From NCBI GenBank assembly GCA_025163595.1, contig CP104101.1, forward strand, positions 135,095-199,094: DNA of 64,000 bases, in the 5' to 3' direction. Shown piece after piece: positions 35,863 to 44,810 of this stretch. This stretch comes from Phaeobacter sp. G2 (GTDB lineage: Bacteria > Pseudomonadota > Alphaproteobacteria > Rhodobacterales > Rhodobacteraceae). The notes below the pieces were generated by a model that saw only the letters and a program-made list of their open reading frames with translations, was not told where the DNA came from and did not search any database. Position numbers and translations under genes: made by a program. How positions within the stretch are numbered: position 1 is the first letter of the stretch; every line of letters starts with the position of its first letter.

Positions 35863-38800
35863 TCAGGCGGTCGCCGCTAGGCCGTCCGACTGTGCGTCCC
35901 GTTTCGGTGGCCGTATCCGGAACAGAAGCGCATAGAGCACCGGAACCGCGACGAGCGTCAGGACCGAAGCAAAGGCGAGGCCGCCCATGATCGTCACCGC
36001 CATCGAGGCAAAAAACGCATCGGGCAGAAGCGGAATCATGCCAAAGATCGTCGTGCCGGCGGCGAGCACCACAGGGCGAAGACGGCTGACTGAGCCGTCG
36101 ATCACCGCCTTGTAATCGGGCACACCCTGTGCACGTAGAAAGTCGATCTCTTCGATGAGAACGATTGCGTTCTTCATCAACATTCCCGAAAGCGACAGGA
36201 AGCCGAGCAGGGCCGTAAATGTGAAGGGCAGACCGGTGAACAGCAACCCCAGGACCATGCCCGTCACGGACATTGGCACCACGAGCCACAGGATCAGCGG
36301 TTGGCGGACTTTGTTGAACATCAAAATCGAAATCGTCAACATGACCAGGAAGCCTAGGGGAAGCTGCTTGCCAAGCGACTCCTGAGCCATCTGCGCACTT
36401 TCGAATTCGCCACCCCATTCCATTGCATAACCGTCGGGAAGCGGGATGGATTCGATCTCGGTGCGGACGCTTCGGAAGGCCTCATCCGCGGTGAGATCGC
36501 TGCGGGCACCGCCGAGAGCGGTGATCGTCCGCTCCCGGTCGCGCCGGTGAATGAGTGCCTCGACAAGACGGGGGTCGAACCTTTCGACAAGGTTGGCCAT
36601 GGGTACATAGGACCCTGCCCCATCGGACCACACCGATAGGTCACGAAGGCGGTCAACTCCGTCGCGTTCGCTCTCGGGAAGCCGGAGATGGATTGGAATC
36701 AACACGTCGTCCTCGCGTAGGTCGCCAACGCGCAGTCCGGACGTTCCATAGCGGATGGTATCCGCGATCGCTCCACGCGTTGCGCCAGCCAGCCGCATTC
36801 GTGCCTCATCGACGATGGGTTCGACGAGGATCTCACGCTGCCGCCAATTGGTGCGCGGATTGGTGATGGTTCCTGCCTCCTCGTAAATCCTCATCGCATC
36901 ATCCGCGAGCTGGCGCAGGATGACCGGATCGGGTCCCGAAAAACGAACTGCAACATCGGCACCGGAGGGCGGTCCGAACACGATCTCTTCGACACGGATC
37001 AGAGCGTGGGGGAATTCGGCGGGCAAGTCCTGGTTAAGTCTGCTCGCGATCGTCGCGATCGTCGCGATCGTCGCGGCGTCCGCAACCCGGACGATGAGTT
37101 GGCCATAGCTGGCATCCGCCTGCTCGGGGTTGTATGTCAGCATGAATCGGCTTGCCCCGCGCCCGACGAGGGCCGTTACCCCGGTTACGGCATCCTCATC
37201 CATGAGAATCCGCTCGAGCCGCTGCATCTCTTCGTCGGTCGTGTTGATATCGGTTCCCTGCGGCATCTGGAACTCAACGTAGAAAATCGGCGTGTTCGAG
37301 GCGGGGAAGAAGGCCTGCTTGACCTGTCCGAAAGCCATAACGGACCAAACGGTGATGCCAATGATCGTCAGAACAACCGGGATGCGGACGCGCAGCGCCA
37401 TCCACAAAATCCCGCGATATGTCGCGTAGAACACGCCCTTGTAGGGATTATCCGAAATGTTTTTGGGGGTCTTGAGCAGCAGCTTGCCGAGATACGGCGT
37501 CACCGTGACTGCCAGGACCCAGCTTGTTAGCAGCGAGATGGCGATCACCGCGAAAAGCGAAAACAGAAACTCGCCCGTGGCGTCAGGCGACAGCCCGATA
37601 CCGGAAAACGCCATGATCCCGATAACGGTCGCCCCCAGCAAGGGGATTGACGTGGCGCTTTCGGTCTCGGCAGCAGCGTCTTCTGCGCTTTTTCCTCGCG
37701 CCATGCCGATCACCATCCCTTCTGTGATGACGATGGCGTTGTCGACCAGCATCCCCATCGCGATGATCAGGGCGCCCAGGCTGATCCGCTCCATCTGTAT
37801 CCCGAACACTGACATGAAGAACAGTGTAGAGAAAACGGTGAGCCCGAGGGTCGCGCCCACCACGAGGCCTGCGCGCCAACCCATGGTCAGCATCAGCGCA
37901 CCGACCACGATCGCGACCGACTGTCCGAGGCTGACGAGAAAGCTTGAAACGGATTCGTCCACCACGACATGCTGCTCGTAGATCGGAATGATCTCGACAC
38001 CTTCAGGAAGCCCCAACTTGAGCCGTTGAAGCCGTGCTGAAACCGCCTGACCGACTTCGACCACGTTTTGGTCCGTCAACGCGGAAACGCCAAAGGTAAA
38101 TGCCGCCGTGCCGTTCTGCCGGATGATCTGGCTAGGCTGTTCGGCCGCCTCGCGGGTCACGCTGGCGATGTCGCTGACAGCGATCTGGCCGACATTTCCG
38201 GCCGTGCCCAGCCGCAGCTCCTCTATCCCTTCGGGGCTAATATAGCCCGGCGGAACCGATAGGCCGATCCGGGCAGGGCCCTCGGTGATCTCGCCGTTGG
38301 TGAACACCTGGTTTTCGTCTGCGAGAATGCCCAGGATCTGGGTCGGCGGAAGGCCCAGCATCTCGAGGCGTGCAGACGGGATCGAGATGGTAATTACCTC
38401 TTCGGAGAGGCCCTGAACCTCGACCTTGGCGACGCCATCGACAGTGACCAGTCCGAGCCGGAGCGTCGTGGCCAAATCCCTCTGCTCCGATGGGCTCAGA
38501 CCTTCGGTCGTTACCGCATAGAACATGCCATAGACGTCGCCGAAATCGTCATTGATGATGGGCGGTAGCGCCCCTGCGGGAAGGTCCCCCTCCACGTCGC
38601 TGATGCGGCGGCGCATTTCGTCCCAAACCTGCGGGATCTCGTCCGGGCCATAGGTCATCTCGATCTCGACGGTGATCTGCGCCATGCCCGGCATCGACTT
38701 CGATTCCACCCGGTCGAGCTGCTTCATTTGCTGCAGCGCATTTTCGACGACGTCGGCGACCTCCTCTTCAACCTCCAGAGCCGTGGCGCCGGGATACGGT

Positions 38801-38952
38801 ACGAAGATGAGCGCCGTTTTGAGCGTGAAGCTCGGGTCTTCAAGGCGACCGACCGTGTTCAGCCCCCAATAGCCGCCGAGGAGACAAAAGATGATGGTGA
38901 GCCAGACCGCCACAGGACGCTCGATGCTCGCTCGTGAGATGCTGAGTGCCAT
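35863..38952 (-). CDS. RND efflux transporter permease (AcrB/HAE-like)
   Basis: A 1029-residue inner-membrane RND pump with the duplicated layout of helix 1, periplasmic domain, six helices, repeated once. Helix 4 reads MGMLVDNAIVITEG with Asp404 followed by Asn405, so only one of the two proton-relay aspartates of AcrB is present, as in several non-AcrB RND branches. A 9-nt tandem repeat encodes repeated Ile-Ala-Thr near residue 630 in the periplasmic part. Export of hydrophobic compounds with the adaptor encoded next (33-nt gap) is expected. No outer-membrane channel gene is adjacent. Confidence 0.93.
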   Translation of the reverse strand: MALSISRASIERPVAVWLTIIFCLLGGYWGLNTVGRLEDPSFTLKTALIFVPYPGATALEVEEEVADVVENALQQMKQLDRVESKSMPGMAQITVEIEMTYGPDEIPQVWDEMRRRISDVEGDLPAGALPPIINDDFGDVYGMFYAVTTEGLSPSEQRDLATTLRLGLVTVDGVAKVEVQGLSEEVITISIPSARLEMLGLPPTQILGILADENQVFTNGEITEGPARIGLSVPPGYISPEGIEELRLGTAGNVGQIAVSDIASVTREAAEQPSQIIRQNGTAAFTFGVSALTDQNVVEVGQAVSARLQRLKLGLPEGVEIIPIYEQHVVVDESVSSFLVSLGQSVAIVVGALMLTMGWRAGLVVGATLGLTVFSTLFFMSVFGIQMERISLGALIIAMGMLVDNAIVITEGMVIGMARGKSAEDAAAETESATSIPLLGATVIGIMAFSGIGLSPDATGEFLFSLFAVIAISLLTSWVLAVTVTPYLGKLLLKTPKNISDNPYKGVFYATYRGILWMALRVRIPVVLTIIGITVWSVMAFGQVKQAFFPASNTPIFYVEFQMPQGTDINTTDEEMQRLERILMDEDAVTGVTALVGRGASRFMLTYNPEQADASYGQLIVRVADAATIATIATIASRLNQDLPAEFPHALIRVEEIVFGPPSGADVAVRFSGPDPVILRQLADDAMRIYEEAGTITNPRTNWRQREILVEPIVDEARMRLAGATRGAIADTIRYGTSGLRVGDLREDDVLIPIHLRLPESERDGVDRLRDLSVWSDGAGSYVPMANLVERFDPRLVEALIHRRDRERTITALGGARSDLTADEAFRSVRTEIESIPLPDGYAMEWGGEFESAQMAQESLGKQLPLGFLVMLTISILMFNKVRQPLILWLVVPMSVTGMVLGLLFTGLPFTFTALLGFLSLSGMLMKNAIVLIEEIDFLRAQGVPDYKAVIDGSVSRLRPVVLAAGTTIFGMIPLLPDAFFASMAVTIMGGLAFASVLTLVAVPVLYALLFRIRPPKRDAQSDGLAATA
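37045..37071. repeat. Three tandem copies of a 9-nt unit inside the RND gene
   Basis: The unit CGCGATCGT is repeated three times exactly and a fourth, partial unit follows. On the coding strand this adds repeated Ala-Thr-Ile triplets in the periplasmic domain. Its length keeps the frame, so copy number could vary without breaking the protein. Confidence 0.85.
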
Positions 38953-38985
38953 GGTTCTATTCTTGTCCTGTCAAAAAGAACGGGA

Positions 38986-40134
38986 TCAGAGCCCCGAAAC
39001 TGTCACGGTCTGATTGTCCCTGAGCCGCCACCAGCCACCGGAAACAACCAATTCGTTGCCCTTCAGGCCATCCAGAACGACAATCTCGTTGTCGATCGGA
39101 AGACCCAGACGGACCGCCCTGCGCGTGACCTGGCCGGACGTTTCTTCGTAGATCCAGATGGACGGTTCGGTTCGGCTCGTCGTATCCACCGCCGAAACCG
39201 GAACGATCACTGATTGCGGGGGATCTGCTTCTGCGGCGATGGCGATGCGCACATCCGCAGTCATCCCGGGCAGAAGACGCGAGTCGATATCACCCGTGAT
39301 CGCAAGTTCCACGTCGTAGGTCTGCGCCGTCCGGTCGGCATCGGTCGCAAACGAGCGAAGCACCAGAGGCGCGGTGTAACCCGGAACAGCCGGAAAAGTT
39401 GCAACGATCTCGAAGGCATCGGGTGCCGACCGGGCAATGGCCGCAAGTTCCTCTGGCAGGGAGATCACCAGCCGCATCTCGCTGACATCCTGTAGACGCG
39501 CGACAGGCGCGGCCGACGTGACGTTGACGTATTCTTCAACGAAGGTGCGCGCCACAATCGCGTCGAATGGCGCGACGATTTTCGTTTGGGACAGGCGCCG
39601 CTCTGCCTCGCGGAGCGCGACTTCTGCCTGGACGAACTGCGCGCGGGCCGTGTCGAGGCGCGCGTCGGACGCCACGTCACGATCGGCGAGGTCCGAGGCG
39701 CGCGCAAGTTCGGAATTCGCCAGGTCGTAGGACGCCTGAGCCCGGTCGACGGCGAGTTCGAAATCGATTTGGTCGAGCTCCGCGATCACCTCGCCCTCGC
39801 GAATCGTGTCGCCGGGCTCAACCTCAAGGCGAATGATCTGCCCGGGTATCTGAAACGCAAGGTCCACCGTTCGAGCAGGTTCGACGCGGCCTGCAACGGT
39901 GCGAGACTGACTTACGACGCGATTGAGCGCACGGGTCACTTCGACCGTGACTGGTCGCTCCACGTTCGCTGCAGGCCTTGTATCGACTTCTGCCTCCAGG
40001 GTGTCCGTCGCGGTCTGGGCCAGCACATCGGTCAGGAACGGCGAAACAAACGGGACGGCAACGGCCGACACGGCCGCTACCGCAATAACAAAAACGATCC
40101 GCTTCAAACTTCGTGTCTCTCTATTCGAGTTCAT
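38986..40134 (-). CDS. RND periplasmic adaptor (membrane fusion) protein
   Basis: A 382-residue HlyD/AcrA-type adaptor. An N-terminal membrane anchor or signal is at about residues 12-32; no lipobox cysteine is seen. A lipoyl half-motif (PGDTIREGEVIAELD) leads into an alpha-hairpin (ASYDLANSELARA and following, about 135-185), the second lipoyl half (TKIVAPFDAIVART) and a beta-barrel. The order anchor, lipoyl, hairpin, lipoyl, barrel matches AcrA. It overlaps the upstream TetR gene by 14 nt. Confidence 0.92.
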   Translation of the reverse strand: MNSNRETRSLKRIVFVIAVAAVSAVAVPFVSPFLTDVLAQTATDTLEAEVDTRPAANVERPVTVEVTRALNRVVSQSRTVAGRVEPARTVDLAFQIPGQIIRLEVEPGDTIREGEVIAELDQIDFELAVDRAQASYDLANSELARASDLADRDVASDARLDTARAQFVQAEVALREAERRLSQTKIVAPFDAIVARTFVEEYVNVTSAAPVARLQDVSEMRLVISLPEELAAIARSAPDAFEIVATFPAVPGYTAPLVLRSFATDADRTAQTYDVELAITGDIDSRLLPGMTADVRIAIAAEADPPQSVIVPVSAVDTTSRTEPSIWIYEETSGQVTRRAVRLGLPIDNEIVVLDGLKGNELVVSGGWWRLRDNQTVTVSGL

Positions 40135-40672
40135 TAATCATGGCCCTCAATTGCTCGATGACGCGTCCCCTGAGATCCGCGCCACCGTCGGGAAGGCCCA
40201 GAAGTTTCTGGAACCGAAGTCCCTGGATCGCTAGGACGACAACCATAGCACCCGGAGTGTCTTGTGTGTCGGACAGGATACGCTCAAGGTCGCCGGTCAG
40301 TTCAGCCCGTAGCGGATCGAGCAGCCGCGGATCTGACGCGGCAGCCGCGAGAATCGCCATCGAGAGGTCGTCATCGACGGCTCTGGCTTGCACGATTGCT
40401 TCCAGGTGCCCACGCAGGGTGCGGGATCTGCGATCTTCCGGGACTGATGCCAGGCGTTCGCGATGTTCTGCGAGCATCTCATCAAGCAGCCCGGCAAGAA
40501 GCGCTCTCTTGGTCGGAAAATTGTATAAGACCCCGCCTTTACTGAGATCGGCCTCACGCGCGACGGCGTCGATCGTAATCTTTCCCGCGCCCTCTCTGTG
40601 CGCAATTGCCCGCGCAGCGCCGAGGATCCTTGGTGACGCATTCTTTGCCTGCATTTTGGATTGTATGGTCAT
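40121..40672 (-). CDS. TetR-family transcriptional regulator
   Basis: A 183-residue TetR regulator. The N-terminal helix-turn-helix is typical: KITIDAVAREADLSKGGVLYNFPTKRALL (abridged), about residues 33-62. The remainder is a C-terminal ligand domain of the TetR_C_33 kind. The gene is the first of the adaptor-pump operon with a 14-nt overlap, so it is probably the local repressor. No clear palindrome is seen between it and the next regulator. Confidence 0.9.
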   Translation of the reverse strand: MTIQSKMQAKNASPRILGAARAIAHREGAGKITIDAVAREADLSKGGVLYNFPTKRALLAGLLDEMLAEHRERLASVPEDRRSRTLRGHLEAIVQARAVDDDLSMAILAAAASDPRLLDPLRAELTGDLERILSDTQDTPGAMVVVLAIQGLRFQKLLGLPDGGADLRGRVIEQLRAMINELE

Positions 40673-40744
40673 TATTCACTGTCCATTCGGCAATTTTATT
40701 GAGAGATTTGGAGCACTGCCCCGTTGTCGGAAAGCAAGGTCAGT

Positions 40745-41347
40745 TCAGAGCTCTACTCTATGTCCGCTCCCGTAGAGTCGCAGGAATGCAGTGACTGCAT
40801 CGGCCGCATGCTTGTCCCGCTCGACTGTTCTTTGCACGGCCAGCAGGCGTGGCATCAACAGTCCAGAAACGCAAAGATGTATGAAGTGATCCGCAACACG
40901 CGGGGGGTTGTCGATCTCAAGCGCGCCTTCCCGGGAAAGGCGTTCCAGAACTTTACTGATGAGTTCGCGTGCCCGTTTCGGTCCGGCACGAAAATACACC
41001 TCCCCGACCTCGGGAAGCATCTCGGTGGCACCGATACACGTCCGCAGAAGGCGGATGTAGGTTTCGTCCAGAACGAGATCGATCATGCGCAGGGCAAGTT
41101 TTTCCAACTGGGCGCGCGGCTCGGGACCTGCGGACAAGGGTCGGAGGATCTCTTCCGCAAGCCGACCGCATTCGGATTCCACGACGCTCAGAAACAGCTG
41201 CTCCTTGGTCGGGTAATACGAATACATTGTTGCCTTCGACACTTTCCCTTCGGCGGCAATGGCATCGACGGTGGCGCCTTCATAACCGCACCGGAAGAAG
41301 ACCTCGCGCGCGCCGAACAAAACCTCGGCCATTTTTCTCTCGCGCAT
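40745..41347 (-). CDS. TetR/AcrR-family transcriptional regulator
   Basis: A 200-residue TetR/AcrR regulator with helix-turn-helix ATVDAIAAEGKVSKATMYSYYPTKEQL (abridged) at about residues 22-48 and a C-terminal domain like AcrR-type TetR_C_14. The ATG at 41347 has AGGAAGAAC upstream; a TTG at 41386 is possible but would place the start within 6 nt of the operator at 41392. It lies upstream of a second TetR gene and the RND genes, so two repressors may act in series on the pump. Confidence 0.88.
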   Translation of the reverse strand: MRERKMAEVLFGAREVFFRCGYEGATVDAIAAEGKVSKATMYSYYPTKEQLFLSVVESECGRLAEEILRPLSAGPEPRAQLEKLALRMIDLVLDETYIRLLRTCIGATEMLPEVGEVYFRAGPKRARELISKVLERLSREGALEIDNPPRVADHFIHLCVSGLLMPRLLAVQRTVERDKHAADAVTAFLRLYGSGHRVEL

Positions 41348-41391
41348 CTCGTTCTTCCTGTCCTGTGCAGCATTGCGGGATTTCAAACTTG

Positions 41392-41415
41392 ACTGTACCG
41401 TCTAGTCGGTACAGT
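41392..41415. promoter_or_regulatory. Perfect palindrome, probable AcrR-type operator
   Basis: Arms ACTGTACCG (41392-41400) and CGGTACAGT (41407-41415) are perfectly complementary around a 6-nt centre. It lies 44 nt before the TetR start at 41347, and TTGACT overlaps its edge, so a promoter is likely there. Autoregulation by the adjacent TetR/AcrR is inferred. It does not resemble the TCTAAC operators of the catabolic island. Confidence 0.8.
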
Positions 41416-41584
41416 AGATTGATTTTTACGTGCCGGCAAGTCGCAAACCTGGGCGGATCGTGCGGAGTGAGTGCCGCCTGTCAGGCATACCCAACGCGGC
41501 TTTCAATCCGTCATGAGCTTCGGGCCGTGCTCCGTTCGCGGTGCTTTCTGGCGCGGGATTACTCCGCGAACAGGACGGACGTTA

Positions 41585-41938
41585 TCATTCCGCCGAGCGT
41601 GCTGTCCCGTCGAAAGCACCCTCTGCCTCCCAGCGGCGCGCAATGGATCCAAGGGTGTCCAGCACACCGCGCAGCTCCGCGCCGCGTTCAGTCAGCCCGT
41701 ATGTGACAGCGGGCGGGATGGTCATGGCCTGCTCGCGCCAGACCACGCCGGCATGTTCCAGCATTCTCAGCCTCTCAGTCAGGACCCGGGTGGAAATTCC
41801 AGGCACCAGCCGTTTGGTCGCGCCGAAACGCTGTGGACCCTGTTCGGACAGAACCCAAAGGATATAAATCGTCCAAGGTCCCGTGATGACACGCAGCAGC
41901 GCCTCCATCGGGCAGGAAGCTGGTTGGACGCTTTTCAT
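41585..41938 (-). CDS. HxlR-family transcriptional regulator
   Basis: A 117-residue winged-helix protein of the HxlR/MarR-like group. It has the N-terminal cysteine in SCPMEALLRVITGPWTIYIL (abridged, Cys9) and the wing core RFGATKRLVPGISTRVLTERLRMLE (abridged). HxlR proteins with this cysteine sense electrophiles, quinones or disulfide stress. It is divergent from the operon 42071-45443, whose products fit quinone or catechol handling. Confidence 0.92.
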   Translation of the reverse strand: MKSVQPASCPMEALLRVITGPWTIYILWVLSEQGPQRFGATKRLVPGISTRVLTERLRMLEHAGVVWREQAMTIPPAVTYGLTERGAELRGVLDTLGSIARRWEAEGAFDGTARSAE

Positions 41939-41962
41939 TTTGGATAGCCCTCGCAGTCCACG

Positions 41963-41996
41963 AAAGTAAGTTACTTTTAAGTGCCTACTTTAACTG
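41963..41996. promoter_or_regulatory. Probable HxlR operator between divergent units
   Basis: AAAGTAA (41963-41969), one base, then TTACTTT (41971-41977) form a perfect 15-bp odd palindrome. A second related set, AAGT-N4-ACTT, follows at 41979-41990. Paired sites of this AGTNACTT type in the intergenic region are typical of HxlR/YodB-like regulators. Confidence 0.68.
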
Positions 41997-42070
41997 ATGA
42001 AGCAAGGCACCTAATGATACTATATGGAAAACGGCAGCCTAACAACCCGCCGAAAACCGGGAGAGCGGCA

Positions 42071-42478
42071 GTGAGTGACAACGTGGCAAAATATGTCTAC
42101 TGGATCGCGACCGGCCTTGTGGCGCTGGTCTATCTGGGTGCGGCGGCCTTCTACATCTCATCCCACGACATGGTCGCGGGCATGTATCGCGAGGTGTTGG
42201 GCTATCCCACATACATCATCTGGCCACTCGCAATTTTGAAGATCGTCGGTGCGGTTGTGATCCTCTGCCGCCCTTCGGCGGTGCTGGCAGATTGGGCCTA
42301 TGCGGCAATGTTCTGGCATCTGGTGCTCGCCTTCGGGGCGCATGTGGGCGCAGGCGATCCGGGTTGGCCGCCGGCGCTGGCGACCTGGGTATTCCTGATC
42401 ATCTCGTGGCTGACCGCCAATCGCGTGCGTGCGGTCAAGTCGGCCTATGCACCGGCAGTTCCGGCAGCGCCAACCTGA
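42071..42478 (+). CDS. DoxX-like four-helix membrane protein
   Basis: A 135-residue membrane protein with four hydrophobic segments and the DoxX_2-type pattern YIIWPLAILKIVGAVVIL (residues about 48-65). Relatives act in quinone or thiol redox systems, but this one has no assigned role. The start is taken as the GTG at 42071, preceded by GGGAGAG at 6-nt spacing; a GTG at 41981 and ATG at 42014 give longer proteins and overlap the operator region. It is the first gene of the HxlR-controlled operon. Confidence 0.75.
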   Translation: MSDNVAKYVYWIATGLVALVYLGAAAFYISSHDMVAGMYREVLGYPTYIIWPLAILKIVGAVVILCRPSAVLADWAYAAMFWHLVLAFGAHVGAGDPGWPPALATWVFLIISWLTANRVRAVKSAYAPAVPAAPT

Positions 42479-42543
42479 TCTGCTGCGGAGTTGCCACGGC
42501 GCCGCCCATAGCCTCGGACTTTGGGGTACAAAGGGACGACAAC

Positions 42544-43359
42544 ATGACTGAAAAGCAGCCGACAGTGTTTGTTCCCCATGGGGGTGGCCCCTGTTTCTTC
42601 ATGGACTGGAACCCGCCTGACGCCTGGGATCGGCACCGCAAATTCCTTGAGGACTTGCCTGCGAGCCTGCCGGCAAGGCCCAAGGCGCTCCTCGTGATCT
42701 CGGGCCATTGGGAAGAGCGGGTCTTTACCTTGCAGACCAACCCCGCCCCGCCTCTGCTGTTCGACTATCAGGGATTTCCGCAGCATACCTATCAGCTGAC
42801 CTGGCCCGCGCCGGGCGAGCCCGCGCTGGCGACCCGCGTACGCGCACTTCTGGAAGGCGCGGGGTTCCAGACCGGGGCCGACGCTGTGCGTGGCTTCGAT
42901 CACGGGGTATTCGTTCCACTAAAGGTGGCTTTTCCTGAGGCCGACATCCCCACCGTCCAATTGAGCCTGCGCGACGATCTCGACCCCGAGGCGCATCTTG
43001 CCGTCGGTCGCGCGTTGGCGCCCTTGCGCGACGAAGGGGTGCTGATCATCGGATCCGGCAATACCTATCACAACATGGGCAAGATGATGCGGGCGATGAG
43101 GGGCGGACCGGACCGCCCGGTGAACGGCGGAGACTTTGACCGATGGCTCACGAGTGCGGTGACCCATGAGGACCCCGCAGTGCGCCATGCCATGCTGGCC
43201 GAGTGGGATCAGGCGCCCGGCGCCCGCGACGCCAATCCGCGCGAGGAACATCTGATCCCGTTGCACGTCGTGGCCGGGGCCGCGCTTGCGGATCGGGGGG
43301 AGAAGACCCTCGAAGATGACGTGTTGGGCGCGGTCGAAAGCGCGTTTAGATTTGGATAG
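42544..43359 (+). CDS. DODA-type extradiol ring-cleavage dioxygenase
   Basis: A 271-residue member of the class III extradiol dioxygenase family related to 4,5-DOPA dioxygenase and YgiD. Metal and catalytic histidines are visible at His12 (VPHGGGP), His55 (ISGHWEE), His120 (GFDHGVF) and His176 (NTYHNMG), with a further LHVVAG at the C-terminus. It cleaves catechol rings with molecular oxygen. AAAGGGA precedes the ATG at 42544. Next to a quinone reductase and a glutathione transferase it would remove catechols or hydroquinones. Confidence 0.92.
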   Translation: MTEKQPTVFVPHGGGPCFFMDWNPPDAWDRHRKFLEDLPASLPARPKALLVISGHWEERVFTLQTNPAPPLLFDYQGFPQHTYQLTWPAPGEPALATRVRALLEGAGFQTGADAVRGFDHGVFVPLKVAFPEADIPTVQLSLRDDLDPEAHLAVGRALAPLRDEGVLIIGSGNTYHNMGKMMRAMRGGPDRPVNGGDFDRWLTSAVTHEDPAVRHAMLAEWDQAPGARDANPREEHLIPLHVVAGAALADRGEKTLEDDVLGAVESAFRFG

Positions 43360-43367
43360 GACCAACC

Positions 43368-43865
43368 ATGAGCTTCGAACTTCCCCCGCGGCAGGGCCCG
43401 CGCCCCGACACCACCGATTGCGCCCCGCATGAGCAGGTGTCGCAGACCTCCTCGGCAGAGATCCACGCATTGTTCAAGGAGAAGGCCTTCGCCCTGCCCT
43501 TCGTCGAGCGCTGCCGGTCGGGCATCTCGGTGCCCGGCGCCGAAGCACTGGTCTTGCCGGTGGCGCATGCCTGCGGCCCGCGTGAAGCCTTCATGATCGG
43601 ACGCGAATTTGCCCATGTGCATCCCTCCTATGACGGTTCGTCGCACATGATGCTGCCTCTGGCGGCGGTCGAGGAACTCATCGCCAACGGCTGGGGCGAA
43701 CCGCACCCGATGGCGTCGGCCGGACACATCCCGGCAAATGCCGTCATGGCCTTTGCGCCGCGCGATGGGTCAGAGGTCGACGTCATGATCAAAATCCTGA
43801 CAACGAGCTGGGACTTCGCCCGCGGCAAGCTGGCCAACCCCGCGCAGGTTCACATCCACGGCTGA
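43368..43865 (+). CDS. Luciferase-domain (DUF5519) family protein
   Basis: A 165-residue protein with the family pattern HVHPSYDGSSHMMLP at about residues 83-97 followed by GWGEPHPMA near 110. This domain is annotated as luciferase-like but has no established enzymatic role; there is no flavin or luciferin motif. It is 8 nt downstream of the dioxygenase gene and 28 nt upstream of an NmrA-like reductase, so it belongs to the same operon. Confidence 0.78.
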   Translation: MSFELPPRQGPRPDTTDCAPHEQVSQTSSAEIHALFKEKAFALPFVERCRSGISVPGAEALVLPVAHACGPREAFMIGREFAHVHPSYDGSSHMMLPLAAVEELIANGWGEPHPMASAGHIPANAVMAFAPRDGSEVDVMIKILTTSWDFARGKLANPAQVHIHG

Positions 43866-43893
43866 CTCTCTCTCAAAGAACAGGAATACGCCC

Positions 43894-44790
43894 ATGGCAA
43901 GCTTTCAGAACGGACCATTTATCGTCACAGGCGCCTCCGGCCAGCTTGGACGCCAGGTAATCGATCAACTGATCGAGGCGGGCGCCGGTCCGATCATCGC
44001 GGTCACGCGCAACGCCGACAAACTCGCCGAGTTCAGGGACAAGGGGGTGGATGTTCGCCAAGGCGATTTCAACGCGCCCGAAACACTGGGTCCGGCCATC
44101 GCGGGCGGCAAGCGGATCCTGATCATCTCCACCGAGGATCTGGAGCCGGGCAAACGGCTCGCGGCTCATTCCAATGCGATCACCGCCGCACGCGAGGCGG
44201 GTATCGCCCACATCGTCTATACCTCGCTTGCCAGCCCGGTACCCGAAAGCCCCATCACTTTCAGCAAGGATCATCAGAATACCGAGAAGCTGATCGAGCA
44301 AAGCGGCGCCAGCTACACGATCCTTCGCAACAACCTTTACACGGATCTGTTGCTTATGAGCGGACCGCAGGCGATCGACATGGGGCAGCTCTTTGCCGCG
44401 GCAGGGGACGGACGGGCGAGTTACGTCACGCGCGCCGACTGCGCCCGCGCCGCCGCTGCCGCGCTGATGAATGCGACCGACCGCGAGGTCCTGGACATCA
44501 CCGGGCCCGAATCCACCGGCCAGGCCGATATCGCGGCGCTTTTGTCGGACATCGCCGGCAAGGACATCCCCTACGTTCCGATGCCGGCCGAAGACATGGT
44601 GCAGGCGATGATCGCAAATGGCCTGCCCGAGTTCATGGCGCGTGTTTTCGTCTCTTTCGACCAGGCAATCGCCGAAGGCTACCTTGATGTGGCCAGCGAC
44701 GATCTCAAGACGCTCACCGGCAAGTCCGGACAGTCGGTTACCGATTTCCTGACCGAAAACCGGGCGGTGCTTCTTCGGGCGCCGCAGTAA
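43894..44790 (+). CDS. NmrA-like/QorB-type NAD(P)H:quinone oxidoreductase
   Basis: A 298-residue atypical SDR of the NmrA group. The cofactor motif GASGQLG is at residues 13-19, with RQGDFNAPETL and the long C-terminal region of QorB-like quinone oxidoreductases. The usual YxxxK pair is not seen, as expected for this group. It probably reduces a quinone with NADPH or binds the cofactor as a sensor. It is the fourth gene of the HxlR-linked operon. Confidence 0.87.
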   Translation: MASFQNGPFIVTGASGQLGRQVIDQLIEAGAGPIIAVTRNADKLAEFRDKGVDVRQGDFNAPETLGPAIAGGKRILIISTEDLEPGKRLAAHSNAITAAREAGIAHIVYTSLASPVPESPITFSKDHQNTEKLIEQSGASYTILRNNLYTDLLLMSGPQAIDMGQLFAAAGDGRASYVTRADCARAAAAALMNATDREVLDITGPESTGQADIAALLSDIAGKDIPYVPMPAEDMVQAMIANGLPEFMARVFVSFDQAIAEGYLDVASDDLKTLTGKSGQSVTDFLTENRAVLLRAPQ

Positions 44791-44810
44791 CTATAGAGGC
44801 GGACAAAATC

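Noticed and set aside
35553..35990. Plus-strand open frame of 145 codons in the gap before the RND genes
   Set aside because: Its second half is antisense to the RND gene and the first half has no motif, ribosome site or coherent codon use.
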